A stretch of DNA of 64,000 nucleotides, from contig CANNQP010000023.1 of the NCBI GenBank assembly GCA_947507875.1, forward strand, positions 1 through 64,000, written 5' to 3'. Numbering within the stretch: the stretch's first letter is position 1; each line of letters opens with the position of its first letter. This document shows positions 18,210-26,660 of the stretch, piece after piece. This DNA comes from Verrucomicrobiaceae bacterium (GTDB lineage Bacteria; Verrucomicrobiota; Verrucomicrobiia; Verrucomicrobiales; Verrucomicrobiaceae). A program made the translations under genes and the position numbers. The notes under the pieces are model-generated. The model ran no database searches and was not told where the DNA came from. It worked only from the letters and a program-made list of their open reading frames with translations.

Positions 18210-18340
18210 AGGGAGTGAGGCAGGGCCACATTGTCCTGCAAAGGCAGCGAGTAAAGTTCCGCTAGTTGGGTGCCTGAAAAGCTGTTTGCACAGCGGTCTT
18301 CCATCCCTAGCATCTCACGACCCCTACCCTAAACCATTCC

Positions 18341-18550
18341 ATGAAGAAAACTGCGTTCATTCTCTGTTCCGCCGCTGCGATTGCTTGCTTTGGTCCCTCC
18401 TGCGCCAAACACAGCTGGGAAAAAACCCAAGGCCTGCATGAGGGCATGCACAAAAGCCACGGAGGACACGGTGACCAGGGCGATGCAGCTCATGATAGCC
18501 ACGGCAAAGCCGCTGAGGGCCATCACGAGGAGAAAAAAGCAGCCCACTAA
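18341..18550 (+). CDS. small histidine-rich exported protein, possible lipoprotein
   Basis: This 69-residue protein begins MKKTAFILCSAAAIACFG and has a Cys (residue 21) in GPSC at the end of the hydrophobic part, a poor but possible lipobox. The remainder is strongly polar with eleven histidines among Gly, Asp, Glu and Lys (for example HKSHGGHGDQGD and HHEEKKAAH), which suggests metal binding. No family is recognised. A rho-independent terminator follows at 18584-18613, which supports a real transcript. Confidence 0.6.
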   Translation: MKKTAFILCSAAAIACFGPSCAKHSWEKTQGLHEGMHKSHGGHGDQGDAAHDSHGKAAEGHHEEKKAAH

Positions 18551-18583
18551 GGCACTCTCACAGTGTTGCTAAATTCATTCAGA

Positions 18584-18613
18584 GGGCTCCAGGTAGAACT
18601 GGGGCCCTTTTTT
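18584..18613 (+). terminator. rho-independent terminator of the His-rich protein gene
   Basis: GGGCTCC (18584-18590) pairs with GGGGCCC (18601-18607), with one G-T pair, around a 10-nt loop. A run of six T follows on the plus strand. It sits 33 bp after the stop codon and just before the end of the convergent TatD gene. Confidence 0.75.
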
Positions 18614-19412
18614 ATGCCGTAAACTTGACCGTTTGACTCATGAAGCTGCGTGGATTGTCCCAAGCTACTTTTTGAATCATCTCCGCACTCCATCCACGTT
18701 GCCGCATGGCCTGCATCGTTTTGGGCACCGCCAATGGATCGCTCACCCCCCAATCACAAGCGCTGTTCATCCAGATTTGCTCAGCACGACGATTCTCCAG
18801 CATATCAATGGCGCGATGCGGGGTGCATTTGCTCTCAGGGTACAGAGTGATTCCCGCCCAAAACCCTTGGTCGAGCACGTGATCGATGGTGTGCTCTTCG
18901 ACGTGGTCGATGATGACGCGCTCTGGCTGAATCTTGGAAAAGTTTTTTAATGCTTCTACGATCAAACGAGTGCCCTTGAGTTTGTCCTCAAGGTGTGGCG
19001 TGTGAATCAGGATCAGTTGGTCATGATCTTGGGCCAACTGCACGTGTTGTTCGAAGATTCTCAGCTCATTGCGACTGTTCTTATTCAGGCCGATCTCGCC
19101 GATACCAAGCACGTTCGATTTGCCCAAGAACTGAGGGATTAGCGCCATCACTTCCTCGGCTAATTTCATGTCTTCCGCCTCTTTAGGATTGATGCACAGC
19201 CAGGAAAAATGCTGGATGCCGAACTTAGCAGCACGTTTTGGCTCATATTCGGTGATCTGCCGAAAATAATCATAAAAACCCTCCGCCGAAGCACGATCAA
19301 ACCCTGCCCAAAAAGCAGGCTCGCAGATGACTTGGCAGCCTGCCAAGGCCATGCGCTCATAGTCGTCTGTGGTGCGACTAACCATGTGACCGTGGGGTTC
19401 GATGTAAGGCAT
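18612..19412 (-). CDS. TatD-like metal-dependent hydrolase, EboB-like
   Basis: This 266-residue amidohydrolase-fold protein has metal-binding positions in EPHGHMVSRTTDDYERM (N-terminal HxH), GIGEIGLNKNS (Glu), LILIHTPH (His), RVIIDHVEEHT (His) and NSACDWG (Asp). The opening with SRTTDDYERMALAG and EPAFWAGFDR resembles the TatD-type proteins of ebo clusters (EboB) more than E. coli TatD. I know of that similarity from memory only, and no other ebo gene is seen here. The substrate is unknown. It is convergent with the His-rich gene and divergent from the cytochrome fusion gene. Confidence 0.75.
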   Translation of the reverse strand: MPYIEPHGHMVSRTTDDYERMALAGCQVICEPAFWAGFDRASAEGFYDYFRQITEYEPKRAAKFGIQHFSWLCINPKEAEDMKLAEEVMALIPQFLGKSNVLGIGEIGLNKNSRNELRIFEQHVQLAQDHDQLILIHTPHLEDKLKGTRLIVEALKNFSKIQPERVIIDHVEEHTIDHVLDQGFWAGITLYPESKCTPHRAIDMLENRRAEQIWMNSACDWGVSDPLAVPKTMQAMRQRGWSAEMIQKVAWDNPRSFMSQTVKFTA

Positions 19413-19557
19413 GATGAAAAACGATAGGTTGGCGACTGACGGTTCGTCAGTGAACCTGCTCTCCTTGGCTCGTCAACGTCCAACGCTGAAAGTCTCAACT
19501 TCTACTTTTCTGATAGAAAGGACCGCGTTTCAGCGCCTTCTGCCCCCTCTTTTTCCC

Positions 19558-22500
19558 ATGCTGCGCATCGTCCTGCCTCTTGTCTCTCTTCTGTCCTGCG
19601 CGTCCTATGCCGCCGAGCCGCTGAAAGCCCTCCTCATCACAGGCGGCTGCTGCCATGACTATGCAAAGCAGCACGAGGTCATCGCCAAGGGCATCCAAAG
19701 GCGCGCGAATGTGCAGGTGGATGTCATTTGGACCGACGACAAGTCCACGAACCCGCCGCTGCCGGTCTATGACAAGGCGGATTGGGCCAAGGGATACGAC
19801 ATCATCATCCACGACGAGTGCGCGGCGAGCATGAACAACAAGGAGACGCTCACGCGCATCCTCGACGCTCACAAAACCATCCCCAGCATCCAGCTTCACT
19901 GCGCCATGCACAGCTTCCGCACGGGCGAGGATCGCTGGTTTAAGCGTCTCGGCCTCCAATCAAACTCGCATGGCCCGCAGGAGCCCATCGCGATCACCTT
20001 TGTCGATAAGGAGCACCCGATCACGAAGACGCTGGCCGATTGGACCACGATCAAAGAGGAGCTCTACAACAACGTGAACCTCTTTGACGCGCATCCGCTC
20101 GCGATGGGCAAGCAGACGGTCAAAAACAAGGACGGCAGCACGAAGGACGTCGAATACATCGTCGCCTGGACGAACGAAAAAGCCGGTGCCCGCAGCTTCA
20201 GCACGACCATCGGGCACAACACGGAGACCGTCGCCGATGCACGTTACCTCGATCTCATCACACGCGGCTTGCTTTGGGCCTGTGACAAACTCACGCCGGA
20301 CTACCTGACGCCGTTCACAGGACAGAACAAAGTCACCTTTGTCGCTGCGAAGCCTGTCGAGGCTCCGAAGCCGCCACCCACACCGAAAGACGCCACCGGC
20401 ATCAAGACGACCGCGAGCAGCACTCAGCCGGGCAATGACACCTGGAAAGCCGTCGATGGCGATGAAGGCACACGCTGGTGCGCCGCGGATGGTTCGAAGC
20501 CGCAATCTCTCACGCTGGAGTTCGAGAAGCCGCAGGACCTCACGGGTCTCGAAATCGTGTGGGAGAGAAAAGACAAGTCCTACCAGCACAAGATCGAGAT
20601 CGATGGCAAAATGGTGGCAGATATTTCCATCTCCCCAAGCCATGCCTTGGAAGCCAAGCAGGCCAAAAAAATCGTCATCACCTGCACAGGGAACGACCAC
20701 GGCGGCTGGGCCAGCATCCGCGAGGTGAAGCTCAAAGGACCGGGCATCAAAGCCATCGCGCCGAAGCTCAGCGCCGAGCAAAAGAAGGAGTATGACAAGG
20801 CGAATGATCCCCGCGCCAAGGAAGGCAACATCACGCCGAAGATCGTGAAACTCACGCCGGAGGAGGAAGCGGCCATTTTGAAGGATGTGAAGGTCGCGGA
20901 GGGCTTTGAGGTCACGCTTTTTGCGAATAGCGCCGCGGCGAACTACCCCGTCTTCGTCGCCACGGAGCCAGATGGCACGCTTTACGTTTCGTCGGATGGA
21001 AACGGCTCGCTGGGCCGCAATCCGAAGCGTGGTCGCGTCATCCGCCTGCGCGATCTCGATGGCGATGGCCGCGCGGATGAGACGAAGGTCTTTTGCGAGG
21101 TCGATGCCCCGCGCGGGCTCGTGTGGGATCACGACCGGCTCTACCTCGTGCATCCGCCGCACCTCAGCGAGTTCATTGATGCCGATCACGATGGCGTCGC
21201 GGAGAAGCAGAACATCCTCGTGAAGGACATCGCCTTTGGTTACAAGGACCGCCCCGCCGATCACACCACGAACGGCCTCAGTCTCGGCATCGACGGCTGG
21301 CTTTACATCGCGGGTGGCGACTTCGGCTTCATGAAGGCCACCGGCACCGATGGCAAAACGCTCCAGCATCGCGGTGGCGGCGTCATCCGTGTGCGTCCGG
21401 ATGGCACCGGCCTCGAAATCTACTCCACCGGCACGCGCAACATCCTCGAAGTCGCCATCAGCCCGCTGATGGACATCTTCGCCCGCGACAACACGAACGA
21501 CGGCGGTGGTTGGAACGTGCGCTTCCACCACTTCACCGGCCTCGACGACCACGGCTACCCACGCCTCTACAAAAACTTCAATGACGAGGCCATCCAACCC
21601 CTCGCCGACTACGGCGGCGGCAGCGGCTGCGGCGCGGTTTACATCGACGAACCCGGCTTCGGCACCTGGAACAACGCCCCCTTCACCTGCGACTGGGGCA
21701 GCGGCGCTCTCTGGCATCATCAGGTGAAGCCCAAAGGCGCCACCTTTGAAGAAACCCGCAAGCCCGAGCCCTTCATCAAAATGACCCGCCCCACCGATGC
21801 CGACGTCGATGGCATGAGTCGCGTCTATTGCGCCAGTTGGAAAGGCGCGACCTTCGACTGGGCCGGACCGGATGTCGGTTACATCGTGCAGGTGAAGCCG
21901 AAGGGCTTCAAAGCCGAGCCGCTGCCGGATTTCGCGAAGGCGAAGGATAAGGAGTTGGTGAAGGTGCTGGAGTCACCGAGCAACCGCCGGAGGATGGAGG
22001 CGCAGAGGGAACTGGTGAGGAGGCAGTTTGCGAGAAAAGTGTTCGATATTCCTCAGCAGGAGTTGGCCGTGAAGCTGTTTGAGGACTCGACAAAGAGTGC
22101 GGCCTCAAGAGTGGCTGCTTTAAACTCTCTCGTCCCCATCACATGGGGCAATGGAAAGACGAATATTCCAGTCATCAATGATCAGGCAATTCACATCCTG
22201 CGTAGGCTGGCAACCACCTATCTCTTGCCGTCCGACAAAGGCTTCATTGAGCTGCCTTTGGGCTCCGAAGTCCAAAGCGAAATCTTTGAGAAGTGGTTCA
22301 ACGAAGGTGGACCTGATGTGCGCCACCAAGTTCTGCACTACTGGTTCCAATGCATCGACAAAGGTGTGCATGTTAAGAGCCTCGCTAAAGCAACTCCGCA
22401 CTATTTGAGTCTCTGTGATGATTCGGGTTTTGTTTTTCTGAAATCGATGGTTCGACTGGCTGCCAAGGATATCCTCACTTTCCCAGAGGAGTCGCTGGGT

Positions 22501-24144
22501 GCCAAAGAAGAGGCCGAATGGAAGAAGGCGCAGCAAAGTTCTGTTCTTGCCGAATTTGAGAATGGCCGATACATGCAGAAATTGGAGGTTCGCCGAATGT
22601 TCGTGAAAGAGTTCTGCGAGGCTTTGATCTCTGTCACAGAAGATTCAAGCAGCTCCGCACAGTCGAAAAACATGGCTTTGCGGCTGTGTGCGGAGATTCA
22701 CTGTTCCGAAGTCGTCACCGCCCTCATCGAGCGTCTCTGCAAGGCCACTGATCCGGCGCTGCGCCAAGGCATCCTCGCGGCGCTGTGCCGCCTTCATTTC
22801 AAAGAAGGCGAGTGGAAGGGCGATTCGTGGGGCACGCGGCCGGACACGCGGGGGCCGTATTACCAGCCGGAAGCCTGGAGCGAGACGCCAAAGATCGCCG
22901 TGGCACTGAAGGACGCGCTGGCGAAGGCCACGCCGGAGGAAGCGGCCTTCCTGGTGAAGGAACTGAACCGCAACCGCATCCAGTTCAACGAGGCGCAGCA
23001 GCGCATCCTCGAACTCGCGAAGAAGGACCCGAAGGTGTTGCCGGAGCTGGCGGCGCAGATGGCTGGCGCGGAGGAGATTCCAGCGGAGGCGGTGCCGCTG
23101 TTGGTGGGACTCATTCGTGATGCGGGCACTCCTGCCCGCAATCCGGAGGCCGAGGGAGCATCGACTGCGGGCAAGAGTGCCCGCATCACTTCGGTGGCGC
23201 TCTCCCAAGCCATCATCGCCCTCTCGAAAACCGACAGCGCCGAGGGCGTCTCCGCCACGCTCGCTGCGCTGGAGCCGCTCAAGAAGCTCCCGGACTCCGG
23301 CAAAGACTACGATGCGGCCTTCAACGCCTTCTTGAACGCGCCGAAGCTCGAAAACCACCACCAGCTCGTCGAGCAGATCGCGGAGAAGGGCGAGTGGCCG
23401 GTGTCGATGTATGCGAATGCCGCGTTGCTGAACCTCGCAAACCGCAAAACGGGCAGTCCGGAGTCCATCCAGCTCACGCAAAAGGCGCTCGACAAGGGCT
23501 GGGCCGATCCGAAGCACCGCAAGCTCATCATCGACGCCATCAGCGCCTCCAAGCACATGCCCAGCGCTGCCAAAGTGCTCGCCGCGCTGGATGATCCCGA
23601 TGCCGATGTCAAAGGTGCCGCCGAACGCGCCGCGAAGGCCATGCGCATCCAGAAGATCGAGGACAAAACGCCCAAGATCATGACCTTGAAGCCCGAAGAA
23701 GCCCTCGCCGCCGTTTTGAAGGAAAAAGGCAACGTGGCGCTCGGAGAGCAAATCTTCACCAAAGCCACCTGCGTGGCCTGTCACACCGTGAAGGAGACCG
23801 AAGCCCAAAAAGGCCCCTACCTCGGTAACATCGCCCAAACCTACAAGCGCCCCGATTTGGCCCAAAACATCCTCGATCCGAACAAAACCATCGCCCAAGG
23901 CTTCGCCAGCGAGATGATCACGCTGAAGGACGGCACGCAGCAAATGGGCTTCATCACGCTGGAAGGCGCGAACGAGGTCAAACTGCGCAACATTGCCTCC
24001 CAGGAGTTCACGTTCAAAACCGCCGACATCAAAGAGCGCCAGAAACTCCCCATGAGCATGATGCCGCCCGGTTTGATGATGAACTTCACCGTGAAGGAAT
24101 TCGCGAGCCTCTTGGATTACCTGGAGTCGCTCGTGAAGAAGTGA
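19558..24144 (+). CDS. ThuA - F5/8 - PVC propeller - HEAT - cytochrome c fusion protein
   Basis: This 1528-residue exported protein starts at ATG 19558; an open frame runs back to 19411 but puts 49 residues before the signal peptide (MLRIVLPLVSLLSCASYA). Domains in order: ThuA-like (about 22-240, KALLITGGCCHDYAK), a discoidin-like carbohydrate-binding module (about 280-390), and a beta-propeller of the PVC membrane-bound dehydrogenase type (about 445-790, GFEVTLFANSAAANYPVF and RLRDLDGDGRADETKVF). A helical HEAT-like region follows (about 800-1390), then a cytochrome c with heme motif CVACH (1405-1409) and LPMSMMPPG as the likely axial Met. It probably oxidises or binds a sugar-derived substrate in the periplasm; the substrate is unknown. 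The HEAT part is of mixed origin (see findings). Confidence 0.88.
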   Translation: MLRIVLPLVSLLSCASYAAEPLKALLITGGCCHDYAKQHEVIAKGIQRRANVQVDVIWTDDKSTNPPLPVYDKADWAKGYDIIIHDECAASMNNKETLTRILDAHKTIPSIQLHCAMHSFRTGEDRWFKRLGLQSNSHGPQEPIAITFVDKEHPITKTLADWTTIKEELYNNVNLFDAHPLAMGKQTVKNKDGSTKDVEYIVAWTNEKAGARSFSTTIGHNTETVADARYLDLITRGLLWACDKLTPDYLTPFTGQNKVTFVAAKPVEAPKPPPTPKDATGIKTTASSTQPGNDTWKAVDGDEGTRWCAADGSKPQSLTLEFEKPQDLTGLEIVWERKDKSYQHKIEIDGKMVADISISPSHALEAKQAKKIVITCTGNDHGGWASIREVKLKGPGIKAIAPKLSAEQKKEYDKANDPRAKEGNITPKIVKLTPEEEAAILKDVKVAEGFEVTLFANSAAANYPVFVATEPDGTLYVSSDGNGSLGRNPKRGRVIRLRDLDGDGRADETKVFCEVDAPRGLVWDHDRLYLVHPPHLSEFIDADHDGVAEKQNILVKDIAFGYKDRPADHTTNGLSLGIDGWLYIAGGDFGFMKATGTDGKTLQHRGGGVIRVRPDGTGLEIYSTGTRNILEVAISPLMDIFARDNTNDGGGWNVRFHHFTGLDDHGYPRLYKNFNDEAIQPLADYGGGSGCGAVYIDEPGFGTWNNAPFTCDWGSGALWHHQVKPKGATFEETRKPEPFIKMTRPTDADVDGMSRVYCASWKGATFDWAGPDVGYIVQVKPKGFKAEPLPDFAKAKDKELVKVLESPSNRRRMEAQRELVRRQFARKVFDIPQQELAVKLFEDSTKSAASRVAALNSLVPITWGNGKTNIPVINDQAIHILRRLATTYLLPSDKGFIELPLGSEVQSEIFEKWFNEGGPDVRHQVLHYWFQCIDKGVHVKSLAKATPHYLSLCDDSGFVFLKSMVRLAAKDILTFPEESLGAKEEAEWKKAQQSSVLAEFENGRYMQKLEVRRMFVKEFCEALISVTEDSSSSAQSKNMALRLCAEIHCSEVVTALIERLCKATDPALRQGILAALCRLHFKEGEWKGDSWGTRPDTRGPYYQPEAWSETPKIAVALKDALAKATPEEAAFLVKELNRNRIQFNEAQQRILELAKKDPKVLPELAAQMAGAEEIPAEAVPLLVGLIRDAGTPARNPEAEGASTAGKSARITSVALSQAIIALSKTDSAEGVSATLAALEPLKKLPDSGKDYDAAFNAFLNAPKLENHHQLVEQIAEKGEWPVSMYANAALLNLANRKTGSPESIQLTQKALDKGWADPKHRKLIIDAISASKHMPSAAKVLAALDDPDADVKGAAERAAKAMRIQKIEDKTPKIMTLKPEEALAAVLKEKGNVALGEQIFTKATCVACHTVKETEAQKGPYLGNIAQTYKRPDLAQNILDPNKTIAQGFASEMITLKDGTQQMGFITLEGANEVKLRNIASQEFTFKTADIKERQKLPMSMMPPGLMMNFTVKEFASLLDYLESLVKK
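23117..23189. repeat. 73-bp double-palindrome element inside the cytochrome fusion gene
   Basis: The ends are perfect 14-bp inverted repeats: GTGATGCGGGCACT (23117-23130) and AGTGCCCGCATCAC (23176-23189). Each end is itself a hairpin, TGCGGGCA-4nt-TGCCCGCA, at 23121-23140 and 23166-23185. The frame stays open through it and encodes RDAGTPARNPEAEG, then ASTAGKSARITS, a Gly/Ala/Arg-rich insert in a helical region. The layout resembles REP/BIME or small MITE-like repeats. No second copy was found in this window. Confidence 0.75.
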
Positions 24145-24198
24145 CGGCTTCGATGCGCTCCAGCGGGGTGCGGATCGACACCTGATTCACGGATCTCT

Positions 24199-25161
24199 TC
24201 AGGCCGACGTTTTGGAGTCTTGGTAGAACGCCAGCGTGTGGCGCAAGCCTTCTTGCCAGCTGACTTGAGGATTGTAGGCCAGACGCGCGCGTGCTGCGGT
24301 GAGATCGGCAGCTGAATGTCGGATGTCACCCGTGCGCGTGGGCTCGTGCTTGGGAGCAATCGACTGGCCCGTGAGATGATTCAATTCGTGGATGAGATCG
24401 AGCAGCGTGACACTTTGCCCACCAGCGATGTTGAAGACCTGCCCAGCGACTTCTTCAGCGGGACGCTGAGCGGCCAAGAGATTCGCCGCGACCACATTGT
24501 CGATGTAAGCAAAGTCACGGGATTGAAGTCCGTCACCAAAAATCGTCGGGATTTCACCGCGTAGCATCATAGTGCAAAAGCGAGCAATGACGCCCGAGTA
24601 AGGGGAGTTGAAGCTCTGCCGTGGACCAAACACATTGAAGTAGCGAAGAGCCACCGTTTCCAAACCAAAGAGCTGATGAAACATCTGCCCATAACGCTCC
24701 GACGCATACTTCTGAAGGCCATAAGGCGAGAGGGGCAACACTGGATGAGATTCGTGTTTCAGCGGGGCTTCGGTGTCACCGTAGATCGCAGCCGATGAAG
24801 CAAAGACAAAGCGACGAACGCCAGCATCTCGCGCAGCCACAAGCAAAGCCAGGGATGACTCTAGATTAACCCGATTGCTCTCCAAAGGCTGAGCCACGGA
24901 TTGAGGCACGGAGGCAATCGCAGCCTGGTGAAATACCCAATCGCAACCTTCGATCAACTTCTTGGTGAGAGGGCTGTCAGACACGCAGCCTTGCACAAAA
25001 TCGACATCAGCCTTGCCCGTCGCCCAAGCCAGATTGTTCAAGCTTCCAGTGCTCAGGTCATCCAGAATTGTGACCCGGGCCCCCTGCTGTGCCAGGGCTT
25101 CTGCCAGATGACCTCCGATGAACCCTGCGCCGCCAGTGATGAGAGCCTTGATTGTTTTCAT
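24199..25161 (-). CDS. NAD-dependent epimerase/dehydratase, UDP-sugar 4-epimerase type
   Basis: This 320-residue extended SDR enzyme has the NAD loop TGGAGFIGGHLAEAL (about 9-23) and the D-loop LDDLSTGSLNNL. The catalytic Ser is in FASSAAIYGD and the YxxxK pair in SPYGLQKYASERYG. It keeps the substrate-binding RYFNVFGPRQ and FGDGLQSRDFAYIDNV motifs of UDP-glucose/UDP-GlcNAc 4-epimerases. It would supply a nucleotide sugar for envelope glycans. Its end faces the cytochrome gene end across 54 bp. Confidence 0.88.
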   Translation of the reverse strand: MKTIKALITGGAGFIGGHLAEALAQQGARVTILDDLSTGSLNNLAWATGKADVDFVQGCVSDSPLTKKLIEGCDWVFHQAAIASVPQSVAQPLESNRVNLESSLALLVAARDAGVRRFVFASSAAIYGDTEAPLKHESHPVLPLSPYGLQKYASERYGQMFHQLFGLETVALRYFNVFGPRQSFNSPYSGVIARFCTMMLRGEIPTIFGDGLQSRDFAYIDNVVAANLLAAQRPAEEVAGQVFNIAGGQSVTLLDLIHELNHLTGQSIAPKHEPTRTGDIRHSAADLTAARARLAYNPQVSWQEGLRHTLAFYQDSKTSA

Positions 25162-25326
25162 GTGTTAAGTCTGAGCCTGCTTCCATGGCGCTGGGCCGTC
25201 CTTTTGGCAAATAAGCACTAGCCTCAAGATTGTGACCCGCTGACTGCTTGACGCAAGGCAGCCTGCGACTACTGCGAAAAGGTGTCGAATTCTCCCGAAG
25301 ATCCGCTTTCTATCCCTCAGCATGGC

Positions 25327-26175
25327 ATGATGCTGAGGGTGCGGCATGTCACGCGCTTCATCTATGAAGGCGAAGCTCTGGAGAGCTACAATGACGTGCG
25401 CCTACGTCCGGTATCCGATCCCTTGCAGCGCTGCACCTCCTATCACCTGCGAACGACGCCCGAAACGCGGATCACGACGCACTACGACTTTTATCAAAAT
25501 CAGGTCGATCACTTCGAGCTGCACACGCCACATAGCTTACTTGAGGTCGAATCCATCGCAGAAGTCGAAACCCGTGAGGACAAACGGGGCAGGCCTCCAG
25601 CAGGAGTGCCGCTGGCCGCGCTGAATGATCCTTTGGTCAAAGACCCTTACTTCGACTTTGTGGTGGAGTCTCGGTACGTGACGCAAAACGTGGCGATCTG
25701 GAGAGAAGCCATTGATGTCTTAGGGGGGCCAGTGAGTGACCTTTGGGATGCTGCCGTTCGATTGGGCAACCATGTGCACAGCACCTTCGCCTACGATCCC
25801 GACTGGACGCATGTACACACCGATGCTGCCTCGGCGCTAAAGGATCGACGCGGGGTCTGCCAGGACTATGCCCATGTGATGCTTTCCTTCTGCCGAAGCC
25901 AAGGCATCCCCGCCCGCTACGTCAGTGGCTATTTTTTCAATGGCAAGACGGGTGATGAAAATGAGGCTTCGCACGCTTGGGTAGAGATCTTTGTGCCTCA
26001 TTTCGGCTGGAAGGCCTGGGACCCCACCCACAACCGCGAAGCTGACCCGCGCTACATCAAGTTGGCCATCGGACGCGACTACGGTGACATTCGGCCAGTC
26101 AGTGGAACCTACCGTGGGAAGAGCACCCGCCAGATGGAAGTTATCGTGCAAATCCGCAACATCGGCTCATCTTAA
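25327..26175 (+). CDS. transglutaminase-like domain protein
   Basis: The favoured start is ATG 25327 (MMLRVRHVTRFIYEGEALES), giving 282 residues; a GTG at 25282 would add 15. The N-terminal beta domain (about 1-80) is the bacterial transglutaminase N-domain. The papain-like core has the catalytic Cys in RRGVCQDYAHVMLSF, the His in EASHAWVEIFV and the Asp in KAWDPTHNREAD, so the triad is intact. Such proteins are cysteine proteases or amidases, often beside amide ligases, which are not present here. A glutaredoxin gene follows 24 bp later. Confidence 0.88.
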   Translation: MMLRVRHVTRFIYEGEALESYNDVRLRPVSDPLQRCTSYHLRTTPETRITTHYDFYQNQVDHFELHTPHSLLEVESIAEVETREDKRGRPPAGVPLAALNDPLVKDPYFDFVVESRYVTQNVAIWREAIDVLGGPVSDLWDAAVRLGNHVHSTFAYDPDWTHVHTDAASALKDRRGVCQDYAHVMLSFCRSQGIPARYVSGYFFNGKTGDENEASHAWVEIFVPHFGWKAWDPTHNREADPRYIKLAIGRDYGDIRPVSGTYRGKSTRQMEVIVQIRNIGSS

Positions 26176-26199
26176 CCCTAACTCTCTCCCAATCTTTTC

Positions 26200-26448
26200 A
26201 TGCAAATTCGACTCTTCATCAAAAGCGGCTGTCCCTGGTGCCACGAAGCGATTGATTGGCTGCAACAGCGCGGACTGCCCTTTACCCTACTGGATGTAAA
26301 CCGTGACGCTACAGCGCGCGCAGAGATGCTTGAATTAACAGGTCAAAGCAAGGCCCCAAGCATTGATGTCGATGGCGAAATCCTTGCTGATTTTGGAGCA
26401 GATGAACTAGAAGCCTGGTGGAAACAGAAGAAACTGCCTCTTCCCTGA
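26200..26448 (+). CDS. glutaredoxin-like thioredoxin-fold protein
   Basis: This 82-residue protein has the redox motif CPWC (residues 11-14) after a first beta strand, the cis-proline in KAPSIDVDGE, and the C-terminal helix DFGADELEAWWK. The length and motif match small glutaredoxins or NrdH-like proteins that reduce disulfides in the cytoplasm. It lies 24 bp after the transglutaminase gene and is probably co-transcribed. The 212-bp gap that follows (26449-26660) shows no gene and no clear terminator. Confidence 0.88.
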   Translation: MQIRLFIKSGCPWCHEAIDWLQQRGLPFTLLDVNRDATARAEMLELTGQSKAPSIDVDGEILADFGADELEAWWKQKKLPLP

Positions 26449-26660
26449 CTTTCATAACTACCCTCTGTTTTAACAATCCTCGTTGGCAAAATGCATTTTT
26501 CGTTATGACAGCTTGTGTTTGCTCCAGACTTTTCAGAGGTAGCTCAAGAGACAAACCAAGGCTTTAGGATTCATGGCCTATTCGTCATCAAGAACTCAAA
26601 TGATAACTGCAGGAGCAGTGCCGCGATGAGCTGGCATAATTGATCGAGATCCAGATCGAG

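Noticed and set aside
19960..21720. 586-codon open frame on the minus strand within the cytochrome fusion gene
   Set aside because: It mirrors the G/C-rich third positions of the plus-strand gene, has Val/Arg/Asp/Glu-rich low-information sequence and no domain; the plus strand carries clear domains.
22645..23943. 432-codon open frame on the minus strand in the same gene
   Set aside because: Same cause: an antisense shadow of a G/C-rich gene, with no recognisable protein features.
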